Shown here piece by piece: positions 1 to 7,812 of a stretch of DNA of 64,000 bases (position 1 is the first letter of the stretch; each line of letters begins with the position of its first letter). A program made the position numbers and the translations under genes. Source of the DNA: Comamonas sp. (GTDB taxonomy: Bacteria; Pseudomonadota; Gammaproteobacteria; Burkholderiales; Burkholderiaceae_C); NCBI GenBank assembly GCA_021166775.1, contig JAJPEQ010000006.1, forward strand, positions 310,001 to 374,000, given 5' to 3'. Under the pieces are notes generated by a model. That model had not been told where the DNA came from. It saw only the letters and a list, made by a program, of their open reading frames with translations, and did no database searches.

Positions 1-712
1 ACACCAGCGGCATGAGCACCGCCGCCAGCAGCACCTGCATCCCCAGCGCCAGCCCGGCGTAGGCTCCGGCGCTCGGGTGCACCTGCAGCGCATGCGCCGC
101 GCCTATGCCGTGCGACGCCGTGCCCAGGCCAAAGCCGCGCATGCGCCATTCCTCCTCGCTGGTGCCCAGACCCATGCGGGTGAAGAGCCAGCGCGCACTG
201 AGCGCGCCGATCACACCCGTGGGAACGGCAAAGAATGCCGCCAGCGCCGGGATGCCGCCGATCTTCTCGGCGATACCCATGGCCACCGGCGCGGTCACGG
301 ATTTGGGCGCCAGCGACAGCAGCACCTCACGCGGCAAACCCAGCAGCATCCCCAGGCCGACGGCGGAAACGGCCGCGACACTGCCCCCGACCAGGGCCGC
401 CAGCACAATGCGGTGCCAGTGGCGGCGCAGCTCGCCCAGGCGCTCGAACAGCGGCCAGCCGAGCGCGACCACCGCCGGCCCGAGCAGAAAGTGGATGAAC
501 TGCGCCCCGGCAAAATAGGTTTCGTAATCGATGCCGGTCCACACCAGCGCCGTGGCCAGCACCAGCATGCTCCAGAGCACCGGATTGGCCCACGCCGCCT
601 GGCGGGCGCGACGATAGGCGCTCATGGCCAGCACATAAACCACCAGCGTGGCGGTGAGGCCGAAAAGCGGTTTGGACGCGAGATAGACCCAGAGCGCAAC
701 GAAATCCGGCAT
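1..712 (-). CDS. lrgB: LrgB/CidB family membrane protein (3' end outside window)
   Basis: An open minus-strand frame starts at 712 with MPDFVALWVY and runs off the window edge, giving about 237 residues. That is nearly the full LrgB length, so only the last few residues are missing. It is strongly hydrophobic with many membrane segments and carries the family-typical stretch LAPKSVTAPVAMGIAEKIGG (about residues 128-147). LrgB pairs with the holin-like LrgA. The pair is linked to control of murein hydrolase activity and to export of small metabolites such as pyruvate or glycolate. Its ATG shares one base with the lrgA stop codon (TGATG), so translation is probably coupled. Confidence 0.88.
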   Translation of the reverse strand, partial: MPDFVALWVYLASKPLFGLTATLVVYVLAMSAYRRARQAAWANPVLWSMLVLATALVWTGIDYETYFAGAQFIHFLLGPAVVALGWPLFERLGELRRHWHRIVLAALVGGSVAAVSAVGLGMLLGLPREVLLSLAPKSVTAPVAMGIAEKIGGIPALAAFFAVPTGVIGALSARWLFTRMGLGTSEEEWRMRGFGLGTASHGIGAAHALQVHPSAGAYAGLALGMQVLLAAVLMPLV

Positions 713-1086
713 CACTGTTCTCCGCCGTCGGTGGTGCGGCCACGCGTGACGCGCAGCACCCAGACGGTGGCCGCCATGCCAGCCCAGGTCGACAGAGTGA
801 TCGCCACCAGGATGCGCAGCCCGTAGGTGCTCAGCAGGCCCAGATGCGACATGACCCCCACGCCCACCGGAACGAACAACAGCGAGAGGTGACGCAGCAG
901 GAAATCCGCGCAGGCCGCGACATGGCGGCGAATGCGCGCCAGCCTGAGCAAGGGCAGCAGCAGCACCATGCCGATCACCGGCCCCGGGAACGGCAGATCG
1001 AGCGCATGCGCCAGCAGCTCGCCCAGAGACTGCAGCGCCAGCAGCCAGGCCAAGCCCTTGAGGCCTTCAAAACCCTGATCCGTCAT
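712..1086 (-). CDS. lrgA: CidA/LrgA family holin-like protein
   Basis: This 124-residue protein begins MTDQGFEGLKGLAW and has about four hydrophobic segments. It includes the LrgA-typical LPFPGPVIGMVLLL (about residues 30-43) and LLFVPVGVGVM (about 69-79). An in-frame extension reaches 1209, but the family length and alignment favour the ATG at 1086. CidA/LrgA proteins are small inner-membrane proteins thought to oligomerise and to act with the downstream LrgB. The stop overlaps the lrgB start by one base, so the two form an operon read leftward. Confidence 0.85.
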   Translation of the reverse strand: MTDQGFEGLKGLAWLLALQSLGELLAHALDLPFPGPVIGMVLLLPLLRLARIRRHVAACADFLLRHLSLLFVPVGVGVMSHLGLLSTYGLRILVAITLSTWAGMAATVWVLRVTRGRTTDGGEQ

Positions 1087-1220
1087 GGCAGGCGTTCCCG
1101 TCGTGAAAAATGTCGGCGCATGCATGCACCGGTGTGGTCGGTCGATCAGCGCGACACTGTAGGGCAAGCGCACAGCCAGGGCGGCGCAGCCGGTGCCGCG
1201 CCAGGTCATGGGCAGCCACT

Positions 1221-1226
1221 TATAAT
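1221..1226 (+). promoter_or_regulatory. Candidate -10 element upstream of the Rieske oxygenase gene
   Basis: A perfect TATAAT hexamer sits in the 254-base divergent gap between lrgA and the Rieske gene, about 115 bases before the ATG at 1341. No good -35 hexamer is visible 17 bases upstream. The rest of the gap holds a T-run near 1276-1284 and a G-run just before the start. Nothing else was recognised there. Confidence 0.35.
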
Positions 1227-1340
1227 CGTCCGCTCCGCCCCAACCGGCTTCGGCATACCGCGCCCGGCCGGTTTCATTTTTTTCCGCTCGTGCACGCCAC
1301 GCGCAACCTCCCTGTGGGGGGGCTTTAGGTCAGGACGTCC

Positions 1341-2480
1341 ATGTCTGATTTAAGTCTTCAACTGCAGCAGGCCGCAAGCCAACTCCCGGTTTCCAGCTAC
1401 TTTGACGAGGCGCTGCACCAGCGCGAGCGGGCGCTGCTGTTTGCCGCCGGGCCGCGCTACCTCGGGCACAGCCTGAACGCGCCCGAGCCCGGCGACTACT
1501 ATGTGCTGCCGCAGGAAAAAGGCGGGCGGGCGCTGGTTCGCAGTCCCGAGGGACGCATCCAGCTCGTTTCCAACTGCTGCCGCCACCGCCAGGCGCTGAT
1601 GCTCACGGGCCAGGGCAACCTGCGGGCCGAGGGCAAGGGGCACGCGGGCGGCAACATCGTCTGCCCGATCCACCGCTGGACCTACGACAGCACCGGCCAG
1701 CTGCTGGGCGCGCCGCGCTTTGCGAGCAACCCCGGTCTGAACCTGCAGAACTACGCGCTGCGCGAATGGAACGGCCTCATCTTCGAGGACAACGGGCGCG
1801 ACATCGCGGCCGATCTCGCCAGCATGGGCGTGGCCCGGGATCTGTCGTTCGAGGGCTACGTGTTCGACCGTGCCGAGGTGCACGAGTGCAACTACAACTG
1901 GAAGACCTTCATCGAGATCTATCTGGAGGACTACCACGTCGGGCCGTTTCACCCGGGCCTCGGAAACTTCGTCACCGTGGACGATCTCAACTGGCAGTTC
2001 GACCGCGAATACTCGGTGCAGACCGTGGGCGTGGCGCCCACCTTCGGCAAGCCCGGCACCGACGCCTACAGGCTCTGGCACGAGGTGCTGCTGCGCTACC
2101 GCGGCGGTGAAAGACCCGAGCGCGGCGCGATCTGGCTCACCTACTACCCGCACATCATGGTGGAGTGGTACCCGCACGTGCTCACGATCTCCAGCCTGCA
2201 CCCCATGGGGCCGCAGAAGACGCTCAACCTCGTGGAGTTCTACTACCCCGAGGACATCCACGCCTTCGAGCGCGAATTCATCGAGGCGCAGCAGGCGGCC
2301 TACATGGAGACCGCCATCGAGGACGACGAGATCGGCGAGCGCGAAGACCAGGGCCGGCGCGCGCTGCTGGAGCGCGGCGTCAACGAGGTCGGTCCCTACC
2401 AGAGCCCGCTGGAAGACGGCATGCGGCACTTTCACGAGTGGTACCGCGCCAGGATGGGCGAGGCGCTGGGGAATCTCTGA
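1341..2480 (+). CDS. Rieske non-heme iron oxygenase, alpha subunit type
   Basis: The 379-residue protein has an N-terminal Rieske [2Fe-2S] domain with CxH at Cys80/His82 and CPIH at Cys108/His111. A catalytic domain follows with EDYHVGPFH (residues 196-204), where His199 and His204 are the expected mononuclear iron ligands. Enzymes of this family hydroxylate or demethylate aromatic acids, quaternary amines or other small substrates. They need a reductase, and sometimes a ferredoxin, to supply electrons. No reductase or ferredoxin gene lies nearby, so the partner must be encoded elsewhere. The substrate cannot be read from sequence. Start ATG 1341 is preceded by an AGGTCAGGA-like ribosome binding site. 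Confidence 0.85.
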   Translation: MSDLSLQLQQAASQLPVSSYFDEALHQRERALLFAAGPRYLGHSLNAPEPGDYYVLPQEKGGRALVRSPEGRIQLVSNCCRHRQALMLTGQGNLRAEGKGHAGGNIVCPIHRWTYDSTGQLLGAPRFASNPGLNLQNYALREWNGLIFEDNGRDIAADLASMGVARDLSFEGYVFDRAEVHECNYNWKTFIEIYLEDYHVGPFHPGLGNFVTVDDLNWQFDREYSVQTVGVAPTFGKPGTDAYRLWHEVLLRYRGGERPERGAIWLTYYPHIMVEWYPHVLTISSLHPMGPQKTLNLVEFYYPEDIHAFEREFIEAQQAAYMETAIEDDEIGEREDQGRRALLERGVNEVGPYQSPLEDGMRHFHEWYRARMGEALGNL

Positions 2481-2536
2481 AACCATAGCTGATTGCGCTT
2501 GACACATAAGGTTTTTCGCCACTTTTAACCCAAAAA
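2481..2536 (+). repeat. Interspersed repeat, copy 1 (intergenic)
   Basis: AT-richer stretch between two genes. It matches the repeat core GATAGCTGCTTGCGCTT at 2484-2500 (ATAGCTGATTGCGCTT), followed about 10 bases on by a second box near 2508-2520 and an A/T-rich tail. The ATG of the following transporter lies at its right edge, so this copy supplies the 5' untranslated region of that gene. See the repeat finding for all copies. Confidence 0.6.
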
Positions 2537-3444
2537 TGCAAGCGCTGTGGATGGTTCTGGCGGCCTTCTTTTTCGCCAGCATGGGGGTGTGCGTCAAGCT
2601 CGCGGCGCCCTGGTTCACGACCTTCGAGATGGTGTTCTGGCGCGGCCTCATCAGCATGGTCATGCTCTGGTGGCTGGCGCGCCGTCAAGGCGTGTCGCTC
2701 GCCACCCGCTACCCGGGCATGCACGCCTGGCGCAGCTTCATCGGCGTGACCTCGCTGGGCGCATCGTTTTACGCCATCATCTACCTGCCGCTGCCCACGG
2801 CCATGACCTTCGGCTACATGAGCAGCGTCTGGATCGCGGCCTTCATCGTCGGCGGCGCGATGCTGATGTGGCGCCCCTCGGGCGAGCACCCGCGCCCGCC
2901 CGTGCCGCTGTCGCTCGTCGCCTGCGTGCTGCTGGGTTTCGTCGGCGTCGTCATGATGCTCAGGCCGACCGTGGACGGCCACCAGGGCTTCGCCGCCGTC
3001 GTGGGGCTGCTCGGCGGCATGTGCGCGGCGCTCGCCTACATGCAGGTGGTGGCGCTCTCTCGCCTGGGCGAGCCCGAAACGCGCACCGTGTTCTATTTCG
3101 CGCTGGGCTGCACCCTCACCGGGGCGCTGATCATGCCGGTGACCGGGGTCTCGCCCTTTGCCGGCTGGCACGCGCTGTGGCTGCTGCCGCTGGGGTTGTT
3201 CGCCGCGGGCGGGCAGCTGTGCATGACCATGGCGTTCTCACGCGCATCGAGCACACGCGGCACGCTGCTCGTGGCCAACCTGCAATACTCGGGCCTGATT
3301 TTCGCCAGCATCTACAGCATGCTGGTGTTTGGCGACTACCTGCCGCTCGGCGCCTGGCTGGGCATGGCGCTCATCGTGGCGAGCGCGATCGCCGCCGGGG
3401 TGCTGCGCGCACGGGCCGCCCCCCTGACCGCAAAGACAACATGA
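2536..3444 (+). CDS. EamA/DMT superfamily transporter
   Basis: A 302-residue integral membrane protein with about ten hydrophobic segments in two tandem EamA halves (about residues 1-130 and 150-290). The halves are separated by a short polar stretch rich in Pro/Arg/His. DMT proteins of this type export amino acids, purines or other metabolites, and the substrate is not predictable here. Start ATG 2536 opens directly on the first membrane segment (MQALWMVLAAFFFASMG). Its stop overlaps the ATG of the sulfurtransferase gene by four bases (ATGA), so the two are co-translated. A Rieske oxygenase lies just upstream across a repeat copy. Confidence 0.85.
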   Translation: MQALWMVLAAFFFASMGVCVKLAAPWFTTFEMVFWRGLISMVMLWWLARRQGVSLATRYPGMHAWRSFIGVTSLGASFYAIIYLPLPTAMTFGYMSSVWIAAFIVGGAMLMWRPSGEHPRPPVPLSLVACVLLGFVGVVMMLRPTVDGHQGFAAVVGLLGGMCAALAYMQVVALSRLGEPETRTVFYFALGCTLTGALIMPVTGVSPFAGWHALWLLPLGLFAAGGQLCMTMAFSRASSTRGTLLVANLQYSGLIFASIYSMLVFGDYLPLGAWLGMALIVASAIAAGVLRARAAPLTAKTT

Positions 3445-4298
3445 CCCACACCTCCCTGATTTCCGCCGCCGAGCTGCAGGCGCTGATGCACAGCGGCGCG
3501 CCGTTCATGGTGTTCGACTGCAGCTTCGAGCTGGCCGACACCGAATGGGGCATTGCCCGCTACCACGAGGCCCACATCCCGGGCGCCATCTATGCGCACC
3601 TGGACCACGACCTGAGCGCCGCGGGCGGCCCCAACGCCTCGGGTGGGCGTCATCCGCTGCCCACGCGCGAGCGCTTTGCCGCGTGGCTGTCCAGCGTCGG
3701 CTTTTCCAACGGCATGCAGGCCGTGGTCTACGACCGCAACGGCGCCATGCCGGGCATGCGGCTGTGGTGGCTGTTCAAGTGGCTGGGGCACGACGCGGCG
3801 GCGGTGCTCGACGGCGGTTTCGCCGCCTGGCAGGCCGCGGGTGGCCAGGCGGCGCAGCACGAAGAGATGCCACGCGCGCCGGGCCACTTCGAGCCGGGCG
3901 AGCCGCTGCGCACGCTCGTCGACACCACGCGCGTGCTCACCCACCTGGGGCAGTCCGATCAAACCCTGCTCGACGCGCGCGCCGCCGAGCGCTACCGCGG
4001 CGAGGTCGAGCCGCTGGATCCGGTCGCCGGGCACATCCCCGGCGCGCTCAATCGCCCGTGGACCGAGAACCTCGGCGCCGACGGCCGCTTCAAGAGCGCG
4101 GCGCAACTGCGCGGCGAGTTCTCCGCCGTCCTGCAGGGGCACGATCCGGCAACAGTGGTGCACCAATGCGGCAGCGGCGTGAGCGCCATCCACAACCTGC
4201 TGGCGATGGAGCTGGCCGGCTACGCGCCCACGGCGCTGTACGCGGGCAGCTGGAGCGAGTGGTGCGCAGACCGCGCGCGCCCCGTGGCGGCGGGCTGA
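3441..4298 (+). CDS. Thiosulfate/3-mercaptopyruvate sulfurtransferase (two rhodanese domains)
   Basis: The 285-residue protein has two rhodanese domains, an N-terminal inactive one (about 1-145) and a catalytic one (about 165-285). The active-site loop CGSGVSA begins at Cys243 and resembles the CGSGVTA loop of mercaptopyruvate sulfurtransferases rather than the CRKGVTA loop of thiosulfate-specific enzymes. It would transfer sulfane sulfur to cyanide, thiols or thioredoxin in the cytoplasm. It is translationally coupled to the EamA transporter upstream (ATGA overlap). It ends three bases before the convergent comEC gene. Confidence 0.88.
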   Translation: MTHTSLISAAELQALMHSGAPFMVFDCSFELADTEWGIARYHEAHIPGAIYAHLDHDLSAAGGPNASGGRHPLPTRERFAAWLSSVGFSNGMQAVVYDRNGAMPGMRLWWLFKWLGHDAAAVLDGGFAAWQAAGGQAAQHEEMPRAPGHFEPGEPLRTLVDTTRVLTHLGQSDQTLLDARAAERYRGEVEPLDPVAGHIPGALNRPWTENLGADGRFKSAAQLRGEFSAVLQGHDPATVVHQCGSGVSAIHNLLAMELAGYAPTALYAGSWSEWCADRARPVAAG

Positions 4299-4301
4299 CA
4301 C

Positions 4302-6821
4302 TCACTGCCCTTCGTCGCCCTCGGCCCCATCGCCAACCACCCGGTGGTGCCAATAGCGCCGGGATCGCTCGCGCTCGCAGCGCAGCTGCCCGTCCTGCGA
4401 TGACCACGACGCCGCGCCGCAGACGGGGCTGGCCACCAGCGTGATGCCGCGATCGCGGTAGCGCTGCACCACCGGCGCCGCCGGATGGCCGAAGCGGTTG
4501 CGGTAGCCCGATTGCACCAGCGCCAGCGCAGGCTGCACGGCAGCCAGAAACTCGTCACTGGACGACGTCTTGCTGCCGTGGTGCGGCACCACGAGCACAT
4601 CCGCGGCCAGCGGCGCGCCCGCGCGCACCAGTGCCTGCTCCTGCGCACGCTCGATGTCGCCCGCGAGCAGCACGGCCACGCCCTGGTCGGTGGCGATGCG
4701 CAGCACGCAGGTGCGCGCGTTGCTCGCCGAGCCGCGCAGCAGCACCGGTTCGCCCGCAGGGGACGCTTCGCCCGGGTGCAGCACGCTCAGGTGCACGCCG
4801 TCCCACTGCCACGCCTGGCCCGCCACGCACGCCCGCACCGCATGCTGCGCCTGCAACGGGTGCCCGGTCGGGATCGAGCCGAACACATCGGCCTGCGGTT
4901 GCTGCGCGATGACCGCGGCCGCGCCGCCGATGTGGTCGCTGTCGCCGTGGCTCAGAACCAGCGTATCGAGCCGCTCCCCCAGGGACTGCAACAACGGCAC
5001 CAGCACCTGCTGGCCAGCGTCGGAGGCCTCGCCAAAACGCGGCCCGGCGTCGTAGAGCAGGCTGTGCGTGGCGGTGCGCACCAGCACCGCCTGCCCCTGG
5101 CCGACATCGACCGCCAGCAGATCGAACTGGCCCGGGGCCGGACGCGGCGGCTGCCACCAGAGCGCGGGCAGCACGAGCGCCAGCGCCAGCGCACGCACCT
5201 GCCACGGCAGACGCAGCACGAGCACGATGCCGCCCACCACTGCGGCCACGCCCGCCCACAGCGGCGCCTGCGCCAGCGCAAGCTGAGCAAACGGCCAGGA
5301 GGCCAGCCACGACAGCCACCACGTGAGCGCCTGCACGCACCAGGCCGCCGCCTGCCACAACGGCGCCCACAGCACGCCGAGCATGGCCAGCGGCGTGACC
5401 AGCACCGTGACCCACGGAATGGCGAGCAGATTGGCCACAAGCCCCACGACCGAGATCTGGCCGAACAGCACCAGCGTGAGCGGCGCCAGCGCCACGGTGA
5501 TGCGCGTCTGCTCACGCAACAATGCGGCGAATCGGCCTCCAACGCCCATCCCAACTGCGTCAGCAGCTCCACTGTCGGTAGCAAAAAGTATCCCCACCGC
5601 AACGAAGCTGAGCCAGAAGCCCGCCTGCAGCAGCGCCCACGGATCGAAGGCGACGACCACCGCGCACGCCAGCAGCCAGACCTGCGGCCAGGGCCAGCGC
5701 CGCCCCGACAGGCGCAAGAGCGCGACGGTGGCGAGCATGAGCAGCGTGCGCTCGGCCGGAACACCCCAGCCGCTGAAAAGCGCATACGCCGCCGCCAGCA
5801 GCACGCCGCCCACGAGCGCGGCCGAGGGCGCGGGATACGCCAGGCACAGCGCCGCGCTACGCCGCCAGAGCCAGCCCACGAGCAGCGCCGCCAGCCAGGC
5901 AAACATGGTGATGTGCAGCCCGGAGATGCTCACCAGGTGCGCCACGCCGGTGACCCGAAAAAGCTGCCAGTCGCTGCGCTCTATCGCCCGCTGGTCGCCC
6001 GTGACGAGCGCCGCCACCACACCCGCGGCGCGATCGCGCGCGCTGTCGCTATCGCTCCCGCCACTCGCCAGGTGGCGCACAATGGCGTCGCGCACCGCCT
6101 GGCGCGCCTGCTCCACGGGATAGCGCCATGTCTGCCCCAGCAGCCGGGGCGCCCCGAGGCGCTCGTCCAATCGCGCGCTCGTGCGCACGTAGCCGCCGGC
6201 CTGCACGCCCTGCTCCCACATCCAGAGTTCGTAGTCGAACCCGTGGGGGTTGCGCTCGCCGTGCGGCGCCTTCAGCCGCACGTTCAGCCGCCAGCGCTCG
6301 CCCGCATGCACGTCGGGCACGGATCGGGGTTCACGACCATGCTGGGTGGCGTACCAGCTCAGATCCAGCAGCGGCGGCAGCGCCAGCGCACGCCCCACTG
6401 GCTCGGTCACCGGCTCGGCCGATTCGACGGCCAGACGCAGGCGCACATCGCCACCGTCGCGCCGCTGCGGCATGGCGGCGACCACGCCGGTCACACGCAG
6501 GTCCACGCCTTCGAGCGCCGCGGGCAGCGCCCCGGCGTCAAACGTCGCCGAGCGCAGTCCGACACTGCCAAAGGCCAGCAGCGCGCCCGCGATCCAGGCC
6601 CACACCACAGCCCGGCGGCCCGCGCGCCGAAGCCGCGCGAGGGCGGGCAGCGCCAGGCCCGCCAGCACCCCATAGGCCCACGGCGGCCAGAGCGCCGCCT
6701 GCTGCAACTGCAATGCCGTGCCCAGCAGCCACCCGCACAGCAGCACGGGCAGAGGCCACGGCGTCCGATTCCCGACCGGGAAAGCGGCAGCATCGGTGGA
6801 ACGGACGGCGGCATCACGCAT
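4302..6821 (-). CDS. comEC: DNA internalisation-related competence protein ComEC/Rec2
   Basis: The 839-residue protein has an N-terminal membrane region, the Competence domain with many membrane segments (about 240-560), and a C-terminal metallo-beta-lactamase-like domain. That last domain carries SHGDSDHIGG near residue 620 and DVGQGQAVLVRT shortly before it. ComEC forms the inner-membrane channel that takes up single-stranded DNA during natural transformation. The C-terminal domain may degrade the non-transforming strand. The ATG at 6821 is in good context for MRDAAVRSTD. Residues about 411-431, in a loop between membrane segments, are encoded by a copy of the interspersed repeat. The gene appears intact and the frame is open throughout. 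Confidence 0.93.
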   Translation of the reverse strand: MRDAAVRSTDAAAFPVGNRTPWPLPVLLCGWLLGTALQLQQAALWPPWAYGVLAGLALPALARLRRAGRRAVVWAWIAGALLAFGSVGLRSATFDAGALPAALEGVDLRVTGVVAAMPQRRDGGDVRLRLAVESAEPVTEPVGRALALPPLLDLSWYATQHGREPRSVPDVHAGERWRLNVRLKAPHGERNPHGFDYELWMWEQGVQAGGYVRTSARLDERLGAPRLLGQTWRYPVEQARQAVRDAIVRHLASGGSDSDSARDRAAGVVAALVTGDQRAIERSDWQLFRVTGVAHLVSISGLHITMFAWLAALLVGWLWRRSAALCLAYPAPSAALVGGVLLAAAYALFSGWGVPAERTLLMLATVALLRLSGRRWPWPQVWLLACAVVVAFDPWALLQAGFWLSFVAVGILFATDSGAADAVGMGVGGRFAALLREQTRITVALAPLTLVLFGQISVVGLVANLLAIPWVTVLVTPLAMLGVLWAPLWQAAAWCVQALTWWLSWLASWPFAQLALAQAPLWAGVAAVVGGIVLVLRLPWQVRALALALVLPALWWQPPRPAPGQFDLLAVDVGQGQAVLVRTATHSLLYDAGPRFGEASDAGQQVLVPLLQSLGERLDTLVLSHGDSDHIGGAAAVIAQQPQADVFGSIPTGHPLQAQHAVRACVAGQAWQWDGVHLSVLHPGEASPAGEPVLLRGSASNARTCVLRIATDQGVAVLLAGDIERAQEQALVRAGAPLAADVLVVPHHGSKTSSSDEFLAAVQPALALVQSGYRNRFGHPAAPVVQRYRDRGITLVASPVCGAASWSSQDGQLRCERERSRRYWHHRVVGDGAEGDEGQ
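5528..5590 (-). repeat. Interspersed repeat copy inside comEC
   Basis: On the plus strand, the box GGCCTCCAACGCCC (5535-5548) and the core ACTGCGTCAGCAGCTCC (about 5554-5570) match the reversed consensus, followed by GTAGCAAAAA. Read along comEC it has the forward orientation, opposite to the other intragenic copies. It codes for the Gly/Ala-rich loop ATDSGAADAVGMGVGGRF. Confidence 0.5.
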
Positions 6822-6932
6822 GAAGCCTGGATGCTACCTGTGCAACACTTCAGGCCACGCCCGCCAGGCCTTCCACACCCCGCACAGGCCCCTCGGGCGT
6901 CGCATTCACTTCTTTTTACCCAAGGAACAACG

Positions 6933-7391
6933 ATGAGCGTCTACGACAAACTCCAGGCCCTGAACATCACGCTGCCGCCCGTGGCGGTGCCGGCCGCCGC
7001 CTACGTGCCCTATGTGCAGACGGGCAAACTGGTCTTTCTGAGCGGCCACATCGCGCGCAAGGACGGCAAGCCCTACACGGGCCAGCTCGGCAAGAACCTG
7101 AGCACCGAGGAAGGCAAGGCGGCGGCGCGCAACGTGGCCATCGAGCTCATCGGCACGCTGCAGGCCGCGTGCGGCGGCGACCTGAACCGCGTGAGGCGCA
7201 TCGTCAAGGTGATGAGCCTGGTGAATTCCACGGGCGACTTCACCGAGCAGCACCTGGTGACCAATGGCGCGAGCGAGCTGCTGGGCGAGGTCTTCGGCGA
7301 CGCGGGCAAGCACGCACGCAGCGCCTTCGGCGTGGCGCAGATTCCGCTGGGCGCCTGCGTGGAGATCGAGCTGATCGCCGAACTCACCTGA
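6933..7391 (+). CDS. RidA family protein (YjgF/YER057c/UK114)
   Basis: A 152-residue RidA-fold protein. It contains GKLVFLSGHIARKDGKPYTGQ near residues 30-50 and the C-terminal ARSAFGVAQIPLGACVEIE (about 129-147). This retains the Arg that, in RidA enzymes, binds the carboxylate of imine/enamine substrates. RidA deaminates reactive 2-aminoacrylate-type intermediates released by PLP enzymes. The protein is longer than canonical RidA (about 128 residues), so it may belong to a different subfamily of the fold. AAGGAACA upstream is a good ribosome binding site. It converges with the DsrE-like gene after one base. Confidence 0.85.
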   Translation: MSVYDKLQALNITLPPVAVPAAAYVPYVQTGKLVFLSGHIARKDGKPYTGQLGKNLSTEEGKAAARNVAIELIGTLQAACGGDLNRVRRIVKVMSLVNSTGDFTEQHLVTNGASELLGEVFGDAGKHARSAFGVAQIPLGACVEIELIAELT

Positions 7392-7392
7392 G

Positions 7393-7755
7393 TCAGAACG
7401 TCAACACCTTGTCGGCCTCGACGATCCAGCCAGCCACCTCGATCATGCTGGTGAGCGTCACGCCGGCGATGTGCGGCAGGTCGGCAAGTCCGCGCGCCTC
7501 GGCGCACTTGCTGCACAGGTGCACGCTGGCGTTGTCGGCGCTGGCGAGCTCCGTCACCAGCGTCTCGATCACGTTGCCCGCGTTGTCCTTCTGATGCGGC
7601 AGCGCGGCGACGGTCGCGTCCGACATCAGCAGGATGCGCAGCCGCTTCACGTCGTCGCGCGCGGCCAGCGCGCCGGCCACGCGCAGGCCCGAGAGGCAGC
7701 GCTCGCTGCCGTGCGGCGCGGCGTGGATGATGATGACGATGTTCTGTTCCGCCAT
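7393..7755 (-). CDS. DsrE family small protein
   Basis: A 120-residue single-domain protein that starts MAEQNIVIIIHAAPHG and follows the DsrE/YchN fold pattern. It has a beta strand, a loop, a helix with LSGLRVAGALAAR, and then LRILLMSDA. A CSKC motif near residue 80 (HLCSKCAEARG) sits where sulfur-relay members of the family carry their reactive cysteine. A role in sulfur transfer is possible but not shown. It lies between a RidA gene (convergent) and a chemoreceptor gene with no clear functional link. Confidence 0.78.
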   Translation of the reverse strand: MAEQNIVIIIHAAPHGSERCLSGLRVAGALAARDDVKRLRILLMSDATVAALPHQKDNAGNVIETLVTELASADNASVHLCSKCAEARGLADLPHIAGVTLTSMIEVAGWIVEADKVLTF

Positions 7756-7812
7756 GACGGCCTTTCTTCATTGCAGGGACCGAGCGGACCGCGGCATACA
7801 CCGCAGTCCGCG

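Noticed and set aside
4485..6830. Long plus-strand open frame opposite comEC running into the RidA gene
   Set aside because: Low-complexity Arg/Gln/His-rich translation antisense to ComEC. Only the last 152 codons, with their own start and ribosome binding site, are a real gene.
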